Assembly (NCBI GenBank): GCA_002435325.1
Contig: DJMJ01000017.1
Location: 4,770-68,769, forward strand
Direction of reading: 5' to 3'
Source of the DNA: Nitrospira sp. UBA6493
Lineage (GTDB): Bacteria > Nitrospirota > Nitrospiria > Nitrospirales > Nitrospiraceae
Length of the DNA stretch: 64,000 nt
A model generated the notes under the pieces. That model ran no database searches and had not been told where the DNA came from. It saw only the letters and a program-made list of their open reading frames with translations. Positions 16,796 through 25,206 of the stretch are shown here, piece after piece (position 1 is the stretch's first letter; each line of letters starts with the position of its first letter). The translations under genes were made by a program, and so were the position numbers.

Positions 16796-18139
16796 TTAGT
16801 TGTCCCACAACCGCTGATACCACTGCTTCTCCTCGCTAACCGGCACCGCCGAGATGTTCATGGCCGTTCGAATCTCGCCGATGTTCCAGCCGGTCAAGGT
16901 CGCCAAGGTTTGGGCTTCGCGCTCGTAGCGCTCGCGCAGTTGTTGACGATAGGCCGTCGCAGCGGGGCAGTCATCCTGGCCTGTCCAGGGGTGGCGGAGG
17001 ATATAGCGAGCCTGGAAGTTGCCGCGATCCGGTGTTTCCTGGAACATCAGATCTTCAGGAAAGTGCGCGGCGTCGTAACGGACATGCAGGCGAGTGAGAA
17101 AGACGTTCTGTGCTTGTCCCATGAGGCCTTTACCCATTCGTCCGTTTTGATCTTGCCAGAAGACGCCCAAGCTGCGCAGTTCCTCGGCGGTGAGCGGATT
17201 GGCCGCGCAGGGGTCACACCAGTTCATGTCCCAGGCATATTCCAGAAACACGCCCCGCTCACTCTCACGCTTCACCTGTTGCGTGAAGAGGTCGCGATAG
17301 AAGTCGCCGAATTTGTCCTTTACATAGAGCGGGATCTCCTTCGCCTCAGGCAGGCGCACGGTGCGATAGTTCGTGGTTTCGACGCGGCCTTGTTTCGTGA
17401 GGATGTAGATGAACAGTTCCTGTGCCCCGTCCGCATTCACCGTGCCGAGCCTGATCGGCAACATGAGCTTGGGAGATTCAAAGGCCATCTGCAGCGGGCG
17501 TAGATGGGTGACGCCGAGCCTGGCCTGTTCCTCCAGATTCACCTTGGCCACGAAGAACTTCATGCCCTGTTTCACGTAGCTGTGCAGCACGGACGAGGCC
17601 CCGGCGGGGATTTGGTAGCCATTCTCCGTGAGCCAGGTTTCCAGTCCGGCGCTTTCTGTGGCCGACAGAATCAGGATGTCATATTCGCCGACGAGGTATT
17701 GGGCTTCGACTGTCACCCCTAATGTGCGGTTGCGTTCCCGTTTGGCTTCAGCAGGAGCCGGCATGCTCTTGAGGGCCTCCATGCTCAGCGCCTCCGGGTA
17801 GCGCCGGCAGGGGTTTTCATCGAAGTATTCGACGAGCCTCGGCGCGGAGTAATCGGCGAGATGTTTCAGGACCGCCGGCTCGCCGACATGGATCTGGTCT
17901 TTCTTCAAGATCGTGGGCACCGGCACGACCATCGCGAATTCCTTCACGTCGCCTTTGAAATCGTTCGCCATCGTGAGGACGGTCTTATTGTCGTGGCGGG
18001 CGATGGCCACTTCCGACGCCTTGTTGAACAGTTTCGTGTCGGCCTTACCGACATAGAAGCCGCAGAATGCCGAAGCAGGGCCGCTCCAGGCCACTAGGCC
18101 GATGAACAGCGTGAATGTGGAAACGATCATGCGTCTCAT
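16796..18139 (-). CDS. DUF2330 secreted protein
   Basis: 447 residues with a Sec signal peptide (cleavage likely after ASA, before FCGFYVG), hence periplasmic. The N-terminal FCGFYVGKAD and the pattern MANDFKGDVKEFAMVVPVP are characteristic of DUF2330, whose function is unknown. Several Cys (CxxCAAN near residue 310, FCGFY) could form disulfides or bind metal. Start at ATG 18139 has a full AGGAGG six bases upstream, which lies inside the end of the RnfD-like gene; the two genes overlap as ATGA, so they are translationally coupled. The longer reading to 18217 is not favoured. Confidence 0.85.
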   Translation of the reverse strand: MRRMIVSTFTLFIGLVAWSGPASAFCGFYVGKADTKLFNKASEVAIARHDNKTVLTMANDFKGDVKEFAMVVPVPTILKKDQIHVGEPAVLKHLADYSAPRLVEYFDENPCRRYPEALSMEALKSMPAPAEAKRERNRTLGVTVEAQYLVGEYDILILSATESAGLETWLTENGYQIPAGASSVLHSYVKQGMKFFVAKVNLEEQARLGVTHLRPLQMAFESPKLMLPIRLGTVNADGAQELFIYILTKQGRVETTNYRTVRLPEAKEIPLYVKDKFGDFYRDLFTQQVKRESERGVFLEYAWDMNWCDPCAANPLTAEELRSLGVFWQDQNGRMGKGLMGQAQNVFLTRLHVRYDAAHFPEDLMFQETPDRGNFQARYILRHPWTGQDDCPAATAYRQQLRERYEREAQTLATLTGWNIGEIRTAMNISAVPVSEEKQWYQRLWDN

Positions 18140-19011
18140 GAGAACCTCCTTTGATGGTGAAGCGATAAGGTGAGGGGCACAGGGACTGATGGCGGTCCAG
18201 TCGTCGGACGGAACCATTCATAGCGAACATCGGGAAGCAGACGGTCAAACAACGGGACGAATGGCGGGCAGGCGATGAGACCCCAGAGCGGGCCGTTGGG
18301 ACGGAAGAGCCCGAATTGGACATAGAGGGCGGCCAGTCCGACGAGCAGGGCATAGACTACTCGGCCGGTTCTCGAATCCGGCGTGGTCTTTGGGTCCGAG
18401 ATCATGAAGAAGGCGAAGATTAGCAGCGCGCCGCTTTCGAGTTGGTGCAACGGGATGGTGATCGGATCGCCGAGCCAGAGAGCGCGGGCGAAGAGCAGGC
18501 CGACATAGAAGGCGAGGAACGCCAGCGTCACATCAGCCCGCGCCGCGCGGGTCATGACGAGCGAACCCAGGCAGGCGACGAGAAATCCGAACCAGGCCGC
18601 CTGTCCCCATTGTCCTGCCGAAATCCAGCCGATCCCGCCCGAGAGCATGACGACCAGCGCGAGATTGGTTGGGTTGAAGACGTGTTTGTCTTTCCAACGA
18701 ATGACAAACTTGCTGCCAATCGCAATGAACGAGGCCAAAGCGGCAACGGAAAGATCATTTGTGCGGAGCAGCAGGGAGAGGGACAGGGCGGAGATCAACG
18801 GGCTGCGGGGGTCGAACGAGGGCAGGTGGTAATAGCGAGTCCCGGCATATTGCGTCAGCAGCGCGGCTCCAATCGTGACGGCGATTTGAATGGCAGAAAC
18901 ATCAAAATGCAGCCAGATTAAGCCGTAGAGGAGGAGGGTGCTCAGGCTGACGATTTGGTAGAGCCGGGGATCGAGAGAGGCAAGCTGGCTCTTCAGTCGA
19001 TGGAGTCTCAT
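18136..19011 (-). CDS. RnfD/NqrB-like integral membrane protein, orphan
   Basis: 291 residues with about eight to ten membrane helices. The segments FNPTNLALVVML near 112, and FFMISDPKTTPDSRTGRVVY near 201-220 are those of RnfD/NqrB subunits of ion-pumping electron transfer complexes. At the place where RnfD proteins carry the Thr that takes FMN (a GAT or GGT just before MxxAFFIATDP) this protein reads SGAL (193-196), so covalent flavin is unlikely. No other rnf or nqr gene is nearby; its partner is the overlapping DUF2330 gene. A role outside Rnf is therefore likely. The Thr position is from memory of the family. Confidence 0.8.
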   Translation of the reverse strand: MRLHRLKSQLASLDPRLYQIVSLSTLLLYGLIWLHFDVSAIQIAVTIGAALLTQYAGTRYYHLPSFDPRSPLISALSLSLLLRTNDLSVAALASFIAIGSKFVIRWKDKHVFNPTNLALVVMLSGGIGWISAGQWGQAAWFGFLVACLGSLVMTRAARADVTLAFLAFYVGLLFARALWLGDPITIPLHQLESGALLIFAFFMISDPKTTPDSRTGRVVYALLVGLAALYVQFGLFRPNGPLWGLIACPPFVPLFDRLLPDVRYEWFRPTTGPPSVPVPLTLSLHHQRRFS

Positions 19012-19447
19012 CAGGCACCTCGTGGGTTGGTGGACATGCGGTCCTACCCACGTAATGGCGCCAGGAGGGGAATCCTTTCAGGGGGGGGGAGGGGGAGAGG
19101 CAGGCTAGGTAGTCTCCTGTGCTCGCGCAACGCGCGGCCTCAGAAGGCCCTCGTTGGACGCGTGCAGTGGGAGACCACCTAGCCCGCCCTCAAAGAGAGA
19201 TGAAAATGGAGGAGAAATATCCGCAATCGAGGATTAACCAGCCCGCCCCCCTTGTGGAAGGTCACAAGCGCGTTGAAAAGACTTGGAGTATACGCAAGAA
19301 TGATGCACATTAAATTAGCGCTGCATAACAGAAAATTATTATTTATCTTTTGCAGTTGGATCTAGCGCAAACATGTGCATTTCATGAAAACAAGCACGAC
19401 AACGACTGGAACAGAATTCAATATGATGTCTACCTCAGGAAGGCACC
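19012..19447. other. 436-base divergent intergenic region
   Basis: Holds a run of nine G then five G (19081-19096), the 82-base palindromic element at 19103-19184, and an AT-rich stretch (about 19300-19440) that presumably carries the promoter of the DUF1272 gene. A clear -35/-10 pair was not identified. The short reading from 19202 lacks any family signal and is not called as a gene. Confidence 0.6.
19103..19184. repeat. 82-base palindromic element, copy C (distinct type)
   Basis: Outer arms GGCTAGGTAGTCTCC and GGAGACCACCTAGCC pair over 15 bases with one mismatch; inside, CAACG pairs with CGTTG and GGCC with GGCC around a TCAGAA loop. It shares the CCTCGTTGGA motif with elements A and B but has different ends. 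Confidence 0.75.
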
Positions 19448-19756
19448 ATGCTTGAACTCCGACCGACTTGTGAACATTGCAACAAGGCGCTGCCGCCTGA
19501 TTCGCTTGAAGCGAGGATCTGTTCGTATGAATGCACGTTCTGTGTGACATGCGTTGAACTGGTTCTGGGTAATGTCTGCCCCAACTGCGGCGGCGGGTTT
19601 GCTCCTCGGCCGATTCGCCCCGCGACGAATTGGAAGGGGAACAACTTCCTGGGGAACGATCCGGCGAGCACTGCGGTGACGCATCGTCCGGTGAATTCCC
19701 AAACTCATGCGCGCTTCTCGGCCGAGATCAAGACGATTCCACCGGAGAAGCGGTAA
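19448..19756 (+). CDS. DUF1272 zinc-ribbon protein
   Basis: 102 residues. The first half is packed with cysteine pairs: CEHC near residue 8, C..ECTFCVTC near 25-36 and CPNC near 46, the pattern of DUF1272, a small presumed zinc-binding family. The C-terminal half is polar and probably disordered. AGGAAGG sits before the ATG. Cytoplasmic; function unknown. Confidence 0.85.
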   Translation: MLELRPTCEHCNKALPPDSLEARICSYECTFCVTCVELVLGNVCPNCGGGFAPRPIRPATNWKGNNFLGNDPASTAVTHRPVNSQTHARFSAEIKTIPPEKR

Positions 19757-19812
19757 GCTGTAATTCACGCGAAACTTCTCCACTCCTGTATCCTTCCGGT
19801 ACAATCGATTCC

Positions 19813-20175
19813 ATGCATGAATTCCTACTCGTGATTGCCAGCATGGCCGGAATTCTGGTGATCGGCTTTATCACGAAGGTCATCACCCCGGAGATCATGT
19901 TCGAGTTCGGATTGTGGATCCTGGCGGGAGGTCTCCTCATCGGGATCCCGTCGGGAATCTGGTATCACGTCGTGCTCTACCGGGCGTTGAAAAAACGGAT
20001 GATCCTTCCTGCAAGGTGGTGGCGATCCCCGGTTTCGTTGCATGATCGGCTCACGCCATCGGAATTCAGACCTGTCAGACCATGGTTTGTTGCAGGTGCC
20101 GTCGGGTTCGTCCTCTGCTGTGCGGGCGGCGTCGCGGCGATTGCGGGGTTGTCGGTGGGGCAGTTCTATCCGTAG
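19813..20175 (+). CDS. small membrane protein, conserved hypothetical
   Basis: 120 residues with three predicted membrane helices: about 3-22, 30-50 and 92-115, separated by a basic cytosolic loop (RALKKRMILPARWWRSP). The ATG at 19813 begins directly with the hydrophobic helix; the longer open frame upstream overlaps the DUF1272 gene and is not needed. No recognised domain. It is 56 bases after DUF1272 and 65 before the hydroxylase-like gene, all plus strand, so the three may be co-transcribed. Confidence 0.65.
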   Translation: MHEFLLVIASMAGILVIGFITKVITPEIMFEFGLWILAGGLLIGIPSGIWYHVVLYRALKKRMILPARWWRSPVSLHDRLTPSEFRPVRPWFVAGAVGFVLCCAGGVAAIAGLSVGQFYP

Positions 20176-20240
20176 CGAACATCCGTTGGAATGGTGATCG
20201 ATTCGTCAGGATCAAGCCAGCTTCTCATGGAGTAAATGTC

Positions 20241-21059
20241 ATGCTGTCTCAAGATTTGATTCGTATGGGCTCGTATCTGTCCGTGCTGTGCGTGATGGCG
20301 ACATGGGAAGTGCTGGCCCCTCGGCGTGCGCTGACGGCCTCGAAACTCTGCCGGTGGGGCGGCAATCTCACGATTGTGGTCTTGAATACGCTGATTGCCC
20401 GATTGCTATTTTCCGGTGGCGTGGTGGCTGTAGCGGCCATGGCGCAGGAGCGGGGTTGGGGATTCTTGAATTTGGTCGATGGGCCGGTCTGGCTCGAAAT
20501 GGGGTTGGCGGTGGTGTTGCTGGACTTCATTATCTACTGGCAGCATCAGGTGTTCCATCTGGTTCCGATCCTCTGGCGGTTTCACATGATGCACCACTCC
20601 GACCTGGATTTGGATGTGACCAGCGGGGTGCGGTTTCATCCGGTGGAGATGGTGATCTCGCTACTGGTGAAGGGGGCAGCGGTGATGATCCTGGGAGTGG
20701 CACCGTTGGCGGTGGTCGCGTTTGAGATCGTGTTGAACAGCACGGCCCTGTTCAACCACAGCAATGTCAGGATGCCGCTGAGCCTTGACCGGGTGCTCCG
20801 GTATGTCATCGTGACGCCGGACATGCATCGCATCCACCATTCGGTGGATGTGCGTGAAACCAACAGCAACTATGGGTTCAATGTGCCCTGGTGGGACCGT
20901 CTCTTCGGAACCTATTGCGCCGAGCCGGCGCTGGGGCAACTGGGGATGCAGATCGGCCTTGAGCATCTCGGCCCCCCGGTCTGCTTGAATCTCTTTATGA
21001 TGCTGCGATTCCCATTCGTGAGCAAGCTCGGGCGATACGCGGGCCGGACTCAATCCTAG
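20241..21059 (+). CDS. sterol desaturase / fatty acid hydroxylase superfamily protein
   Basis: 272 residues with several membrane helices and the histidine clusters of this di-iron family: HQVFH near residue 102, HMMHHSD near 116, and HRIHH near 196, with HNHSN-type residues (FNHSN) between. Such enzymes hydroxylate or desaturate lipids or carotenoids with O2. Start at ATG 20241 is set by GGAG eight bases upstream; the longer reading from 20082 overlaps the previous gene. Lipid substrate unknown. Confidence 0.85.
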   Translation: MLSQDLIRMGSYLSVLCVMATWEVLAPRRALTASKLCRWGGNLTIVVLNTLIARLLFSGGVVAVAAMAQERGWGFLNLVDGPVWLEMGLAVVLLDFIIYWQHQVFHLVPILWRFHMMHHSDLDLDVTSGVRFHPVEMVISLLVKGAAVMILGVAPLAVVAFEIVLNSTALFNHSNVRMPLSLDRVLRYVIVTPDMHRIHHSVDVRETNSNYGFNVPWWDRLFGTYCAEPALGQLGMQIGLEHLGPPVCLNLFMMLRFPFVSKLGRYAGRTQS

Positions 21060-21084
21060 ACAAGATCGTGTGCGGCGAAAAAAG

Positions 21085-21115
21085 CTGAGGCCGCCGGTTT
21101 GACCGGCGGCCTCAG
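21085..21115 (-). terminator. intrinsic terminator of the cupredoxin-like gene
   Basis: A 14-bp GC-rich perfect stem (CTGAGGCCGCCGGT with its complement) around a short loop. On the minus strand it is followed by six T, the form of a Rho-independent terminator for the gene at 21170. Confidence 0.85.
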
Positions 21116-21169
21116 TATCAGGGGCACGTTCGTTCAGGGTCACTCACCTGCCAGTGAGCGTATCGGGCT

Positions 21170-22114
21170 CTAGTGATGTCCGGCCGAGTGGTCCTGCTTC
21201 TCAACCAGCGGATCGATTTCTTTCTTTTCTTCTTCGGTCACGTTGTAACGAACGTAGGCGTGATCCAGCACTTCGTTGGCGTAGAGCCGCCCCGTCGGCG
21301 CGGGAATGGCGATGTTGGCTTCCACGGTTCCCTTGGGGCCAATGGTCACGGTTTGTTCATTCACGGTACGGATATAGGGGTGCCAGACCACGAGTTTGTA
21401 GGTGCCCGGCGGCACATTGGTCATGGTGAAGCGGCCTTGATCGTCCGTCTTGGCGTAGTACGGATTGTTGACGGCCACGCCCCAGCTCTCCATGTACGCA
21501 TGGAAACCGCATTGCATGACGAAGATCCGGCGGCCCTTGGTGAGCTTCACCAGTTCTTTCATCGGCGGGCCGGCCATGTGTTTATGGTACATCCCGGCTT
21601 CGGTGCGGTCCTTGAAGTTGCGCGGGTGTTGCGAATTCATCGGGAGCGGGACGTTGAAGAGCACGCGCGCACCCAAATTCGAGGTCTCATAGGCCTGAAT
21701 GTCGTGCATGACCGGGTCCATGTTGACGACGGACACCGATTGATCATCCCGTACGACGGTCGTGAACGGGAGGAAGAGGCAGTCTTTCGCTTCGATTTGC
21801 GGCACTCCCCCTTCATCGAAGGGTTTACCCTTGTCGATTCCCTCTAGATAGACCACCACTTCGCGAAACTCGCCGGCCGGTCCAACTTGGAACGGCTGCA
21901 AGATGCGCCAGCCTTGCCCGTCCGAAATGCGCCCGCAATAGTAGGGGTCTGGCAGCGTGACGAGGTTGTAGCCCTTCGGTTTGGGGACCGCTCCCTCAAG
22001 CTTGACGGTACCCGTAAGAGTGCTTCCATCCGTAACCGTGATGGCTTCATAGGCCCATGCGGAGGAACCGGCTGCTGAAAAAACGGCGATAAGTGCGAGA
22101 ATTATTAAGTGCAT
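21170..22114 (-). CDS. secreted cupredoxin-like / carboxypeptidase-regulatory-domain protein
   Basis: 314 residues with a Sec signal peptide (cleavage near SAWA-YEA). The middle part, with VSVVNMDPVMHDIQAYE and later MQCGFHAYMESWG, has the His/Cys/Met spacing of a blue-copper-like site, as in methylamine-utilisation-type secreted proteins; it is followed by a carboxypeptidase-regulatory beta-sandwich (TDDQGRFTMTNVPPGTYKLVVWHP) and a charged tail ending in HSAGHH. Likely a periplasmic electron or metal-binding protein. ATG 22114 follows an AGAGG site; the longer 22201 reading is not favoured. A strong terminator lies downstream. Confidence 0.75.
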   Translation of the reverse strand: MHLIILALIAVFSAAGSSAWAYEAITVTDGSTLTGTVKLEGAVPKPKGYNLVTLPDPYYCGRISDGQGWRILQPFQVGPAGEFREVVVYLEGIDKGKPFDEGGVPQIEAKDCLFLPFTTVVRDDQSVSVVNMDPVMHDIQAYETSNLGARVLFNVPLPMNSQHPRNFKDRTEAGMYHKHMAGPPMKELVKLTKGRRIFVMQCGFHAYMESWGVAVNNPYYAKTDDQGRFTMTNVPPGTYKLVVWHPYIRTVNEQTVTIGPKGTVEANIAIPAPTGRLYANEVLDHAYVRYNVTEEEKKEIDPLVEKQDHSAGHH

Positions 22115-22298
22115 GGCGTGCCTCTCATGATAAAAAACAACATTGCCGATCGGTCGAACTCTGAATCGGACGCACCGGCCAGCCGCGCCCTTCACTAACA
22201 TTATTGATTATATCGCACACCCTCCCTCCTTAGGCAATGGCGGGGAGGAATATTCTCTCTCTGCCGGGCTTGGCCGGGCAGAGGCGTGTTGTGTGCGA

Positions 22299-23579
22299 TT
22301 ACTGGCTTGGGGGAAGGGTGATCGCGATCTGGATGATGGAGGATGCGCGGTCGCCGATGACATAGGTGGCCTGTTCCGCTTGTCCGTTTGTCGCAGGGCC
22401 GGTCACAGATTCGAGAAGCTGGCCGGTGGCTGGCCGATCGAGCAACGCGGCTTCCTGTCTGCTGATCGGTCCGAAGGGAACCAGCGACAGCCGAATGACA
22501 AGTGTGCCGGTACGATGTTCCGTCGGCACTGGAATGGGTTGCCGTTGTCCGGGGGCGATCCTGGTCGAAATCTGCCCGCTGCCTTTTTCAGGGAATAGCA
22601 GCTTCGTCGGAGATGAACCACCCATCGCCCAGACTTGCAAGTAGGCCGGTTGGTTGGTGTCGAGTGTCAAGCGCACTGGCTCCGTGCTCATTGCTGCAGT
22701 CGCCGCGTCCATTTCCCGGTCTTGGCCGTCGCTCCCGCGGGCCACGAAGCTATACCGCAAGCCTAGAGGCTTCGCGGCCCGGTCTTGTGATGTCGCGGCC
22801 TGTTCCGATTGCCCCCCATAAAACAGAGTCCGTGCGCTGACTGGTGGGACGACAGCTCCTGGGATTGCCGCCTTGGCTGGGGCTTGCATGGCAACAGGTG
22901 GCGAAGCTGCCGGTGCCAGCTTCTTTGCTGCCGTGCCGGACGTAGCCGTAGGGGCGTTGGCGTGGTCGGAGAGTGTGTCCAACTCATGAGGTCCGGACAG
23001 CCGTTGACGGCCTGGCTCAATGGCTTTCGGCTCTTGAGGGAGCGGTGGCGTCATACGTTCCCGCTTCGCCCGTGTGGTGGCCGGCGCCACTTCTTTTTCA
23101 GAAGGAGCGTGAACGGCGGCGCGCTCCTCTGCGTTCAGGGCTGGTTTTTCATCGAGAGGCGGCGCTGGTCGTGACGCAAGAGGAGCTGAGCTTGGTGGTG
23201 TGGCAGGCTGCGCCTCTTCGGTGGCGGCAGGTTGAGCCGCTTGCTTGAGGCTGTCTTGGTAGACCTTGATGCCGAGCACGACGGCGAAGACAGCTGTGGC
23301 GAGCCCTCCGGCAAGCGCAAGATTGGACGGGCGCATGAACCAATCCAGCCAGGAACCTGAATCGCCTGCGCCGGAAGTGCGTGTCTGCTTCAAAGCCTGC
23401 AAGAGTGTGCGGCGCACGGCAGGATCGGTCAGCAGTTCTTTCAGCGCCTGCTCGTCGGCCAGGGCATTGAAGAGCTGTTGGTCTTGGAGCGCAACGTTGT
23501 ACAGCTGTTGCTTCTCCTCCGCTGTCAGCGTATCCGCTGCGAAGCCGCCCAGAAGATGTTCAAGATCGTGTTCTGCCAT
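22299..23579 (-). CDS. membrane anti-sigma-like protein with C-terminal DUF4384-like domain
   Basis: 426 residues. Residues 1-70 are an acidic helical domain (LEHLLGGFAADTLTAEEKQQLY) like anti-sigma N-termini but without the zinc His-Cys motif. One membrane helix lies at about 88-106, then a long Pro/Ala-rich periplasmic linker (120-265), and from ~275 a beta-rich domain (SFVARGSDGQDREM, AYLQVWAMGG, TKLLFPEKGSGQI) of DUF4384 type. It follows the sigma factor gene by 48 bases, the normal order for an ECF sigma with its membrane anti-sigma. Which signal it senses is unknown. Confidence 0.8.
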   Translation of the reverse strand: MAEHDLEHLLGGFAADTLTAEEKQQLYNVALQDQQLFNALADEQALKELLTDPAVRRTLLQALKQTRTSGAGDSGSWLDWFMRPSNLALAGGLATAVFAVVLGIKVYQDSLKQAAQPAATEEAQPATPPSSAPLASRPAPPLDEKPALNAEERAAVHAPSEKEVAPATTRAKRERMTPPLPQEPKAIEPGRQRLSGPHELDTLSDHANAPTATSGTAAKKLAPAASPPVAMQAPAKAAIPGAVVPPVSARTLFYGGQSEQAATSQDRAAKPLGLRYSFVARGSDGQDREMDAATAAMSTEPVRLTLDTNQPAYLQVWAMGGSSPTKLLFPEKGSGQISTRIAPGQRQPIPVPTEHRTGTLVIRLSLVPFGPISRQEAALLDRPATGQLLESVTGPATNGQAEQATYVIGDRASSIIQIAITLPPSQ

Positions 23580-23589
23580 GGTCCTCTAG

Positions 23590-23627
23590 TGTGAGACGTA
23601 AAACGTGAACGGTAAACCGTGGAGATG
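23590..23627. repeat. GTGAAACGT-type low-complexity repeat
   Basis: The gap between sigma and anti-sigma genes is made of GTGAGACGTAAAACGTGAACG-like units of about 7-8 bases, the same family as at 2664-2718, 41421-41465 and 61830-61855. Confidence 0.55.
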
Positions 23628-24128
23628 CTAGTCCCATGAGCCGCCCATCGACGACAATAGCTGCTTTCTGCAGCGAAGGTCCCAGGTATAGATCGTATTG
23701 ATCGACTGTTGCCTCATCAGCTGCTGAATCTCGGGAAAGCTCTTTCCCTCCAGCTTCCACTTGAAGAGCTCGCGGCAGCGTTCGCCGAGCCGGGTGATGG
23801 CCGTGAGCAGCCGCTCCACGCGCTGCTGCTGATCCAACTGTGTGGCCGGATCACTGTCTGGATTGGCCAACGGGAGTTCATCAATCGATTTCTGATTATA
23901 CTCGCCTTGCCGTAAGGCTTTGCGATGGGCATCCAGCATCTTGAACCGTAAGACTTGAAAGGCCAAGGGGACGAGGTCGGTCAGATCCGTGATGTGGGCA
24001 TATTTCTCATGAAGGACGACCAGCACCTCTTGCGTCAGGTCCTCGGCATGCTCCCTCGATACCCGTGATGTCGCGAAGGCCAGAATCCTTTCGCGCAGGG
24101 CGCCGATGATGTCGTGACGATCCATCAT
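23628..24128 (-). CDS. ECF-type RNA polymerase sigma factor
   Basis: 166 residues. Region 2 is seen as REHAEDLTQEVLVVLHEKY (DLTQEVL binds core polymerase), region 4 as GERCRELFKWKLEGKSFPEIQQLM with a helix-turn-helix ending near residue 155. The linker (LANPDSDPATQLDQQQ) is typical. Its start overlaps the stop of the upstream amidohydrolase gene (ATGA), and its anti-sigma follows. Regulation presumably by release from the membrane anti-sigma. Confidence 0.85.
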   Translation of the reverse strand: MMDRHDIIGALRERILAFATSRVSREHAEDLTQEVLVVLHEKYAHITDLTDLVPLAFQVLRFKMLDAHRKALRQGEYNQKSIDELPLANPDSDPATQLDQQQRVERLLTAITRLGERCRELFKWKLEGKSFPEIQQLMRQQSINTIYTWDLRCRKQLLSSMGGSWD

Positions 24129-25108
24129 CGTGAAGCCAATGTAGGTTGGGGAAGCAGTTCGCTCAACGACCGGAAGCCCAGCTGCAGGCCGTTACACACC
24201 TCGACTTGCCGGTCGAAACGGTTCTTTGTCTGCATCATCTTGCGCAGCTCGCCGAATCCCACGCGGCCCCAGGCGGGAAGGTGGAAGACGGAGAGCGGGT
24301 AGTCGGTGCCGAAGAGTAGCCGTTTCTGTACGTCGGGATCATGACGCAGGTGCAGGAGCATCCGGAACCGATTCGGCAGCGTGAGGGCGGAGATGTCCGC
24401 ATAGAAGTTGGGATAGTTCTTCACGAAGTCCCGCAGCGTCGGAAGAAACTTTTCATAGAGGATGAGGCCGTAGCTGCAGGCATGGGCGGCGATGACGGTG
24501 GCGCCTTCGTCCAGCGCGACGCGCAGCCGCTCGGGGTCGCCGACCGACTGGTCTTTCCCGATCAAGCTGAACTCGTAGCCGACATGGCTGAGGAACGGGA
24601 GCTTCCGTTCGGCGAGCGCCCGGTAAAACGGTTTGTACTTGGGATTGGCCGGGTCGAACTGTTGGGCATTGGGCAGCACTTTGACCAGGGTGGCCCCGGC
24701 GTCCGCGCAGCGGTGCACTTCTTCGACCGCATCCCGCCGCTGCGGGTTGATGGAGACGCCTGCGAGCAATTCGTTCGGATGGGCTTGTGCGGCCTTGAGC
24801 ACGTAGTCGTTGCTCACAAGGAGATCGGTGTCGGTCAGGCTGAGGACGCCGTTGGAATCGTAATGTCCATCCATTCCAAGCAAGACCGCTTGTTGCACAT
24901 ATTGGGAGGCGCGCAATTCAACGAGCAGGTCGTCGAGATATTTTGCGTTGGCTTCGTGCGGGTGGTCGATCGAGAGGCCGTGCTTCCAAAATAGGAAGCG
25001 AAAGAGCGGGCTCTTGAGCATCTTGGGCGAGATGTAGCAGCCATTGTCGCCGTCCGGCAGAGCGGCCAGGTGGACGTGGCAATCGATGAGAGTTTTATCA
25101 GATGTCAT
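24125..25108 (-). CDS. TIM-barrel metal-dependent hydrolase (amidohydrolase-2 type)
   Basis: 327 residues. N-terminal LIDCHVHLAAL gives the HxH metal pair; His at LSHVGYEF and HACSYG, and Asp in LFGTDYPLS near residue 273 complete the metal site of amidohydrolase family 2 (as in ACMSD-type decarboxylases and related hydrolases). Cytoplasmic. It is the first gene of a probable operon with the sigma and anti-sigma genes, sharing an ATGA overlap with the sigma factor. Substrate unknown. Confidence 0.8.
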   Translation of the reverse strand: MTSDKTLIDCHVHLAALPDGDNGCYISPKMLKSPLFRFLFWKHGLSIDHPHEANAKYLDDLLVELRASQYVQQAVLLGMDGHYDSNGVLSLTDTDLLVSNDYVLKAAQAHPNELLAGVSINPQRRDAVEEVHRCADAGATLVKVLPNAQQFDPANPKYKPFYRALAERKLPFLSHVGYEFSLIGKDQSVGDPERLRVALDEGATVIAAHACSYGLILYEKFLPTLRDFVKNYPNFYADISALTLPNRFRMLLHLRHDPDVQKRLLFGTDYPLSVFHLPAWGRVGFGELRKMMQTKNRFDRQVEVCNGLQLGFRSLSELLPQPTLASR

Positions 25109-25206
25109 ATATCAGTCGGGTGATGAGCCGTCAGCCTCCAGCGTCCAGATAACTCCGGCCTCAGGCTTTCGGTACGCGCTTGTCATCGCTCTCACATCTT
25201 GACGGT

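Noticed and set aside
19202..19313. Possible 37-residue gene upstream of DUF1272
   Set aside because: No domain, short, and part of a promoter-like AT-rich region; evidence is too weak.
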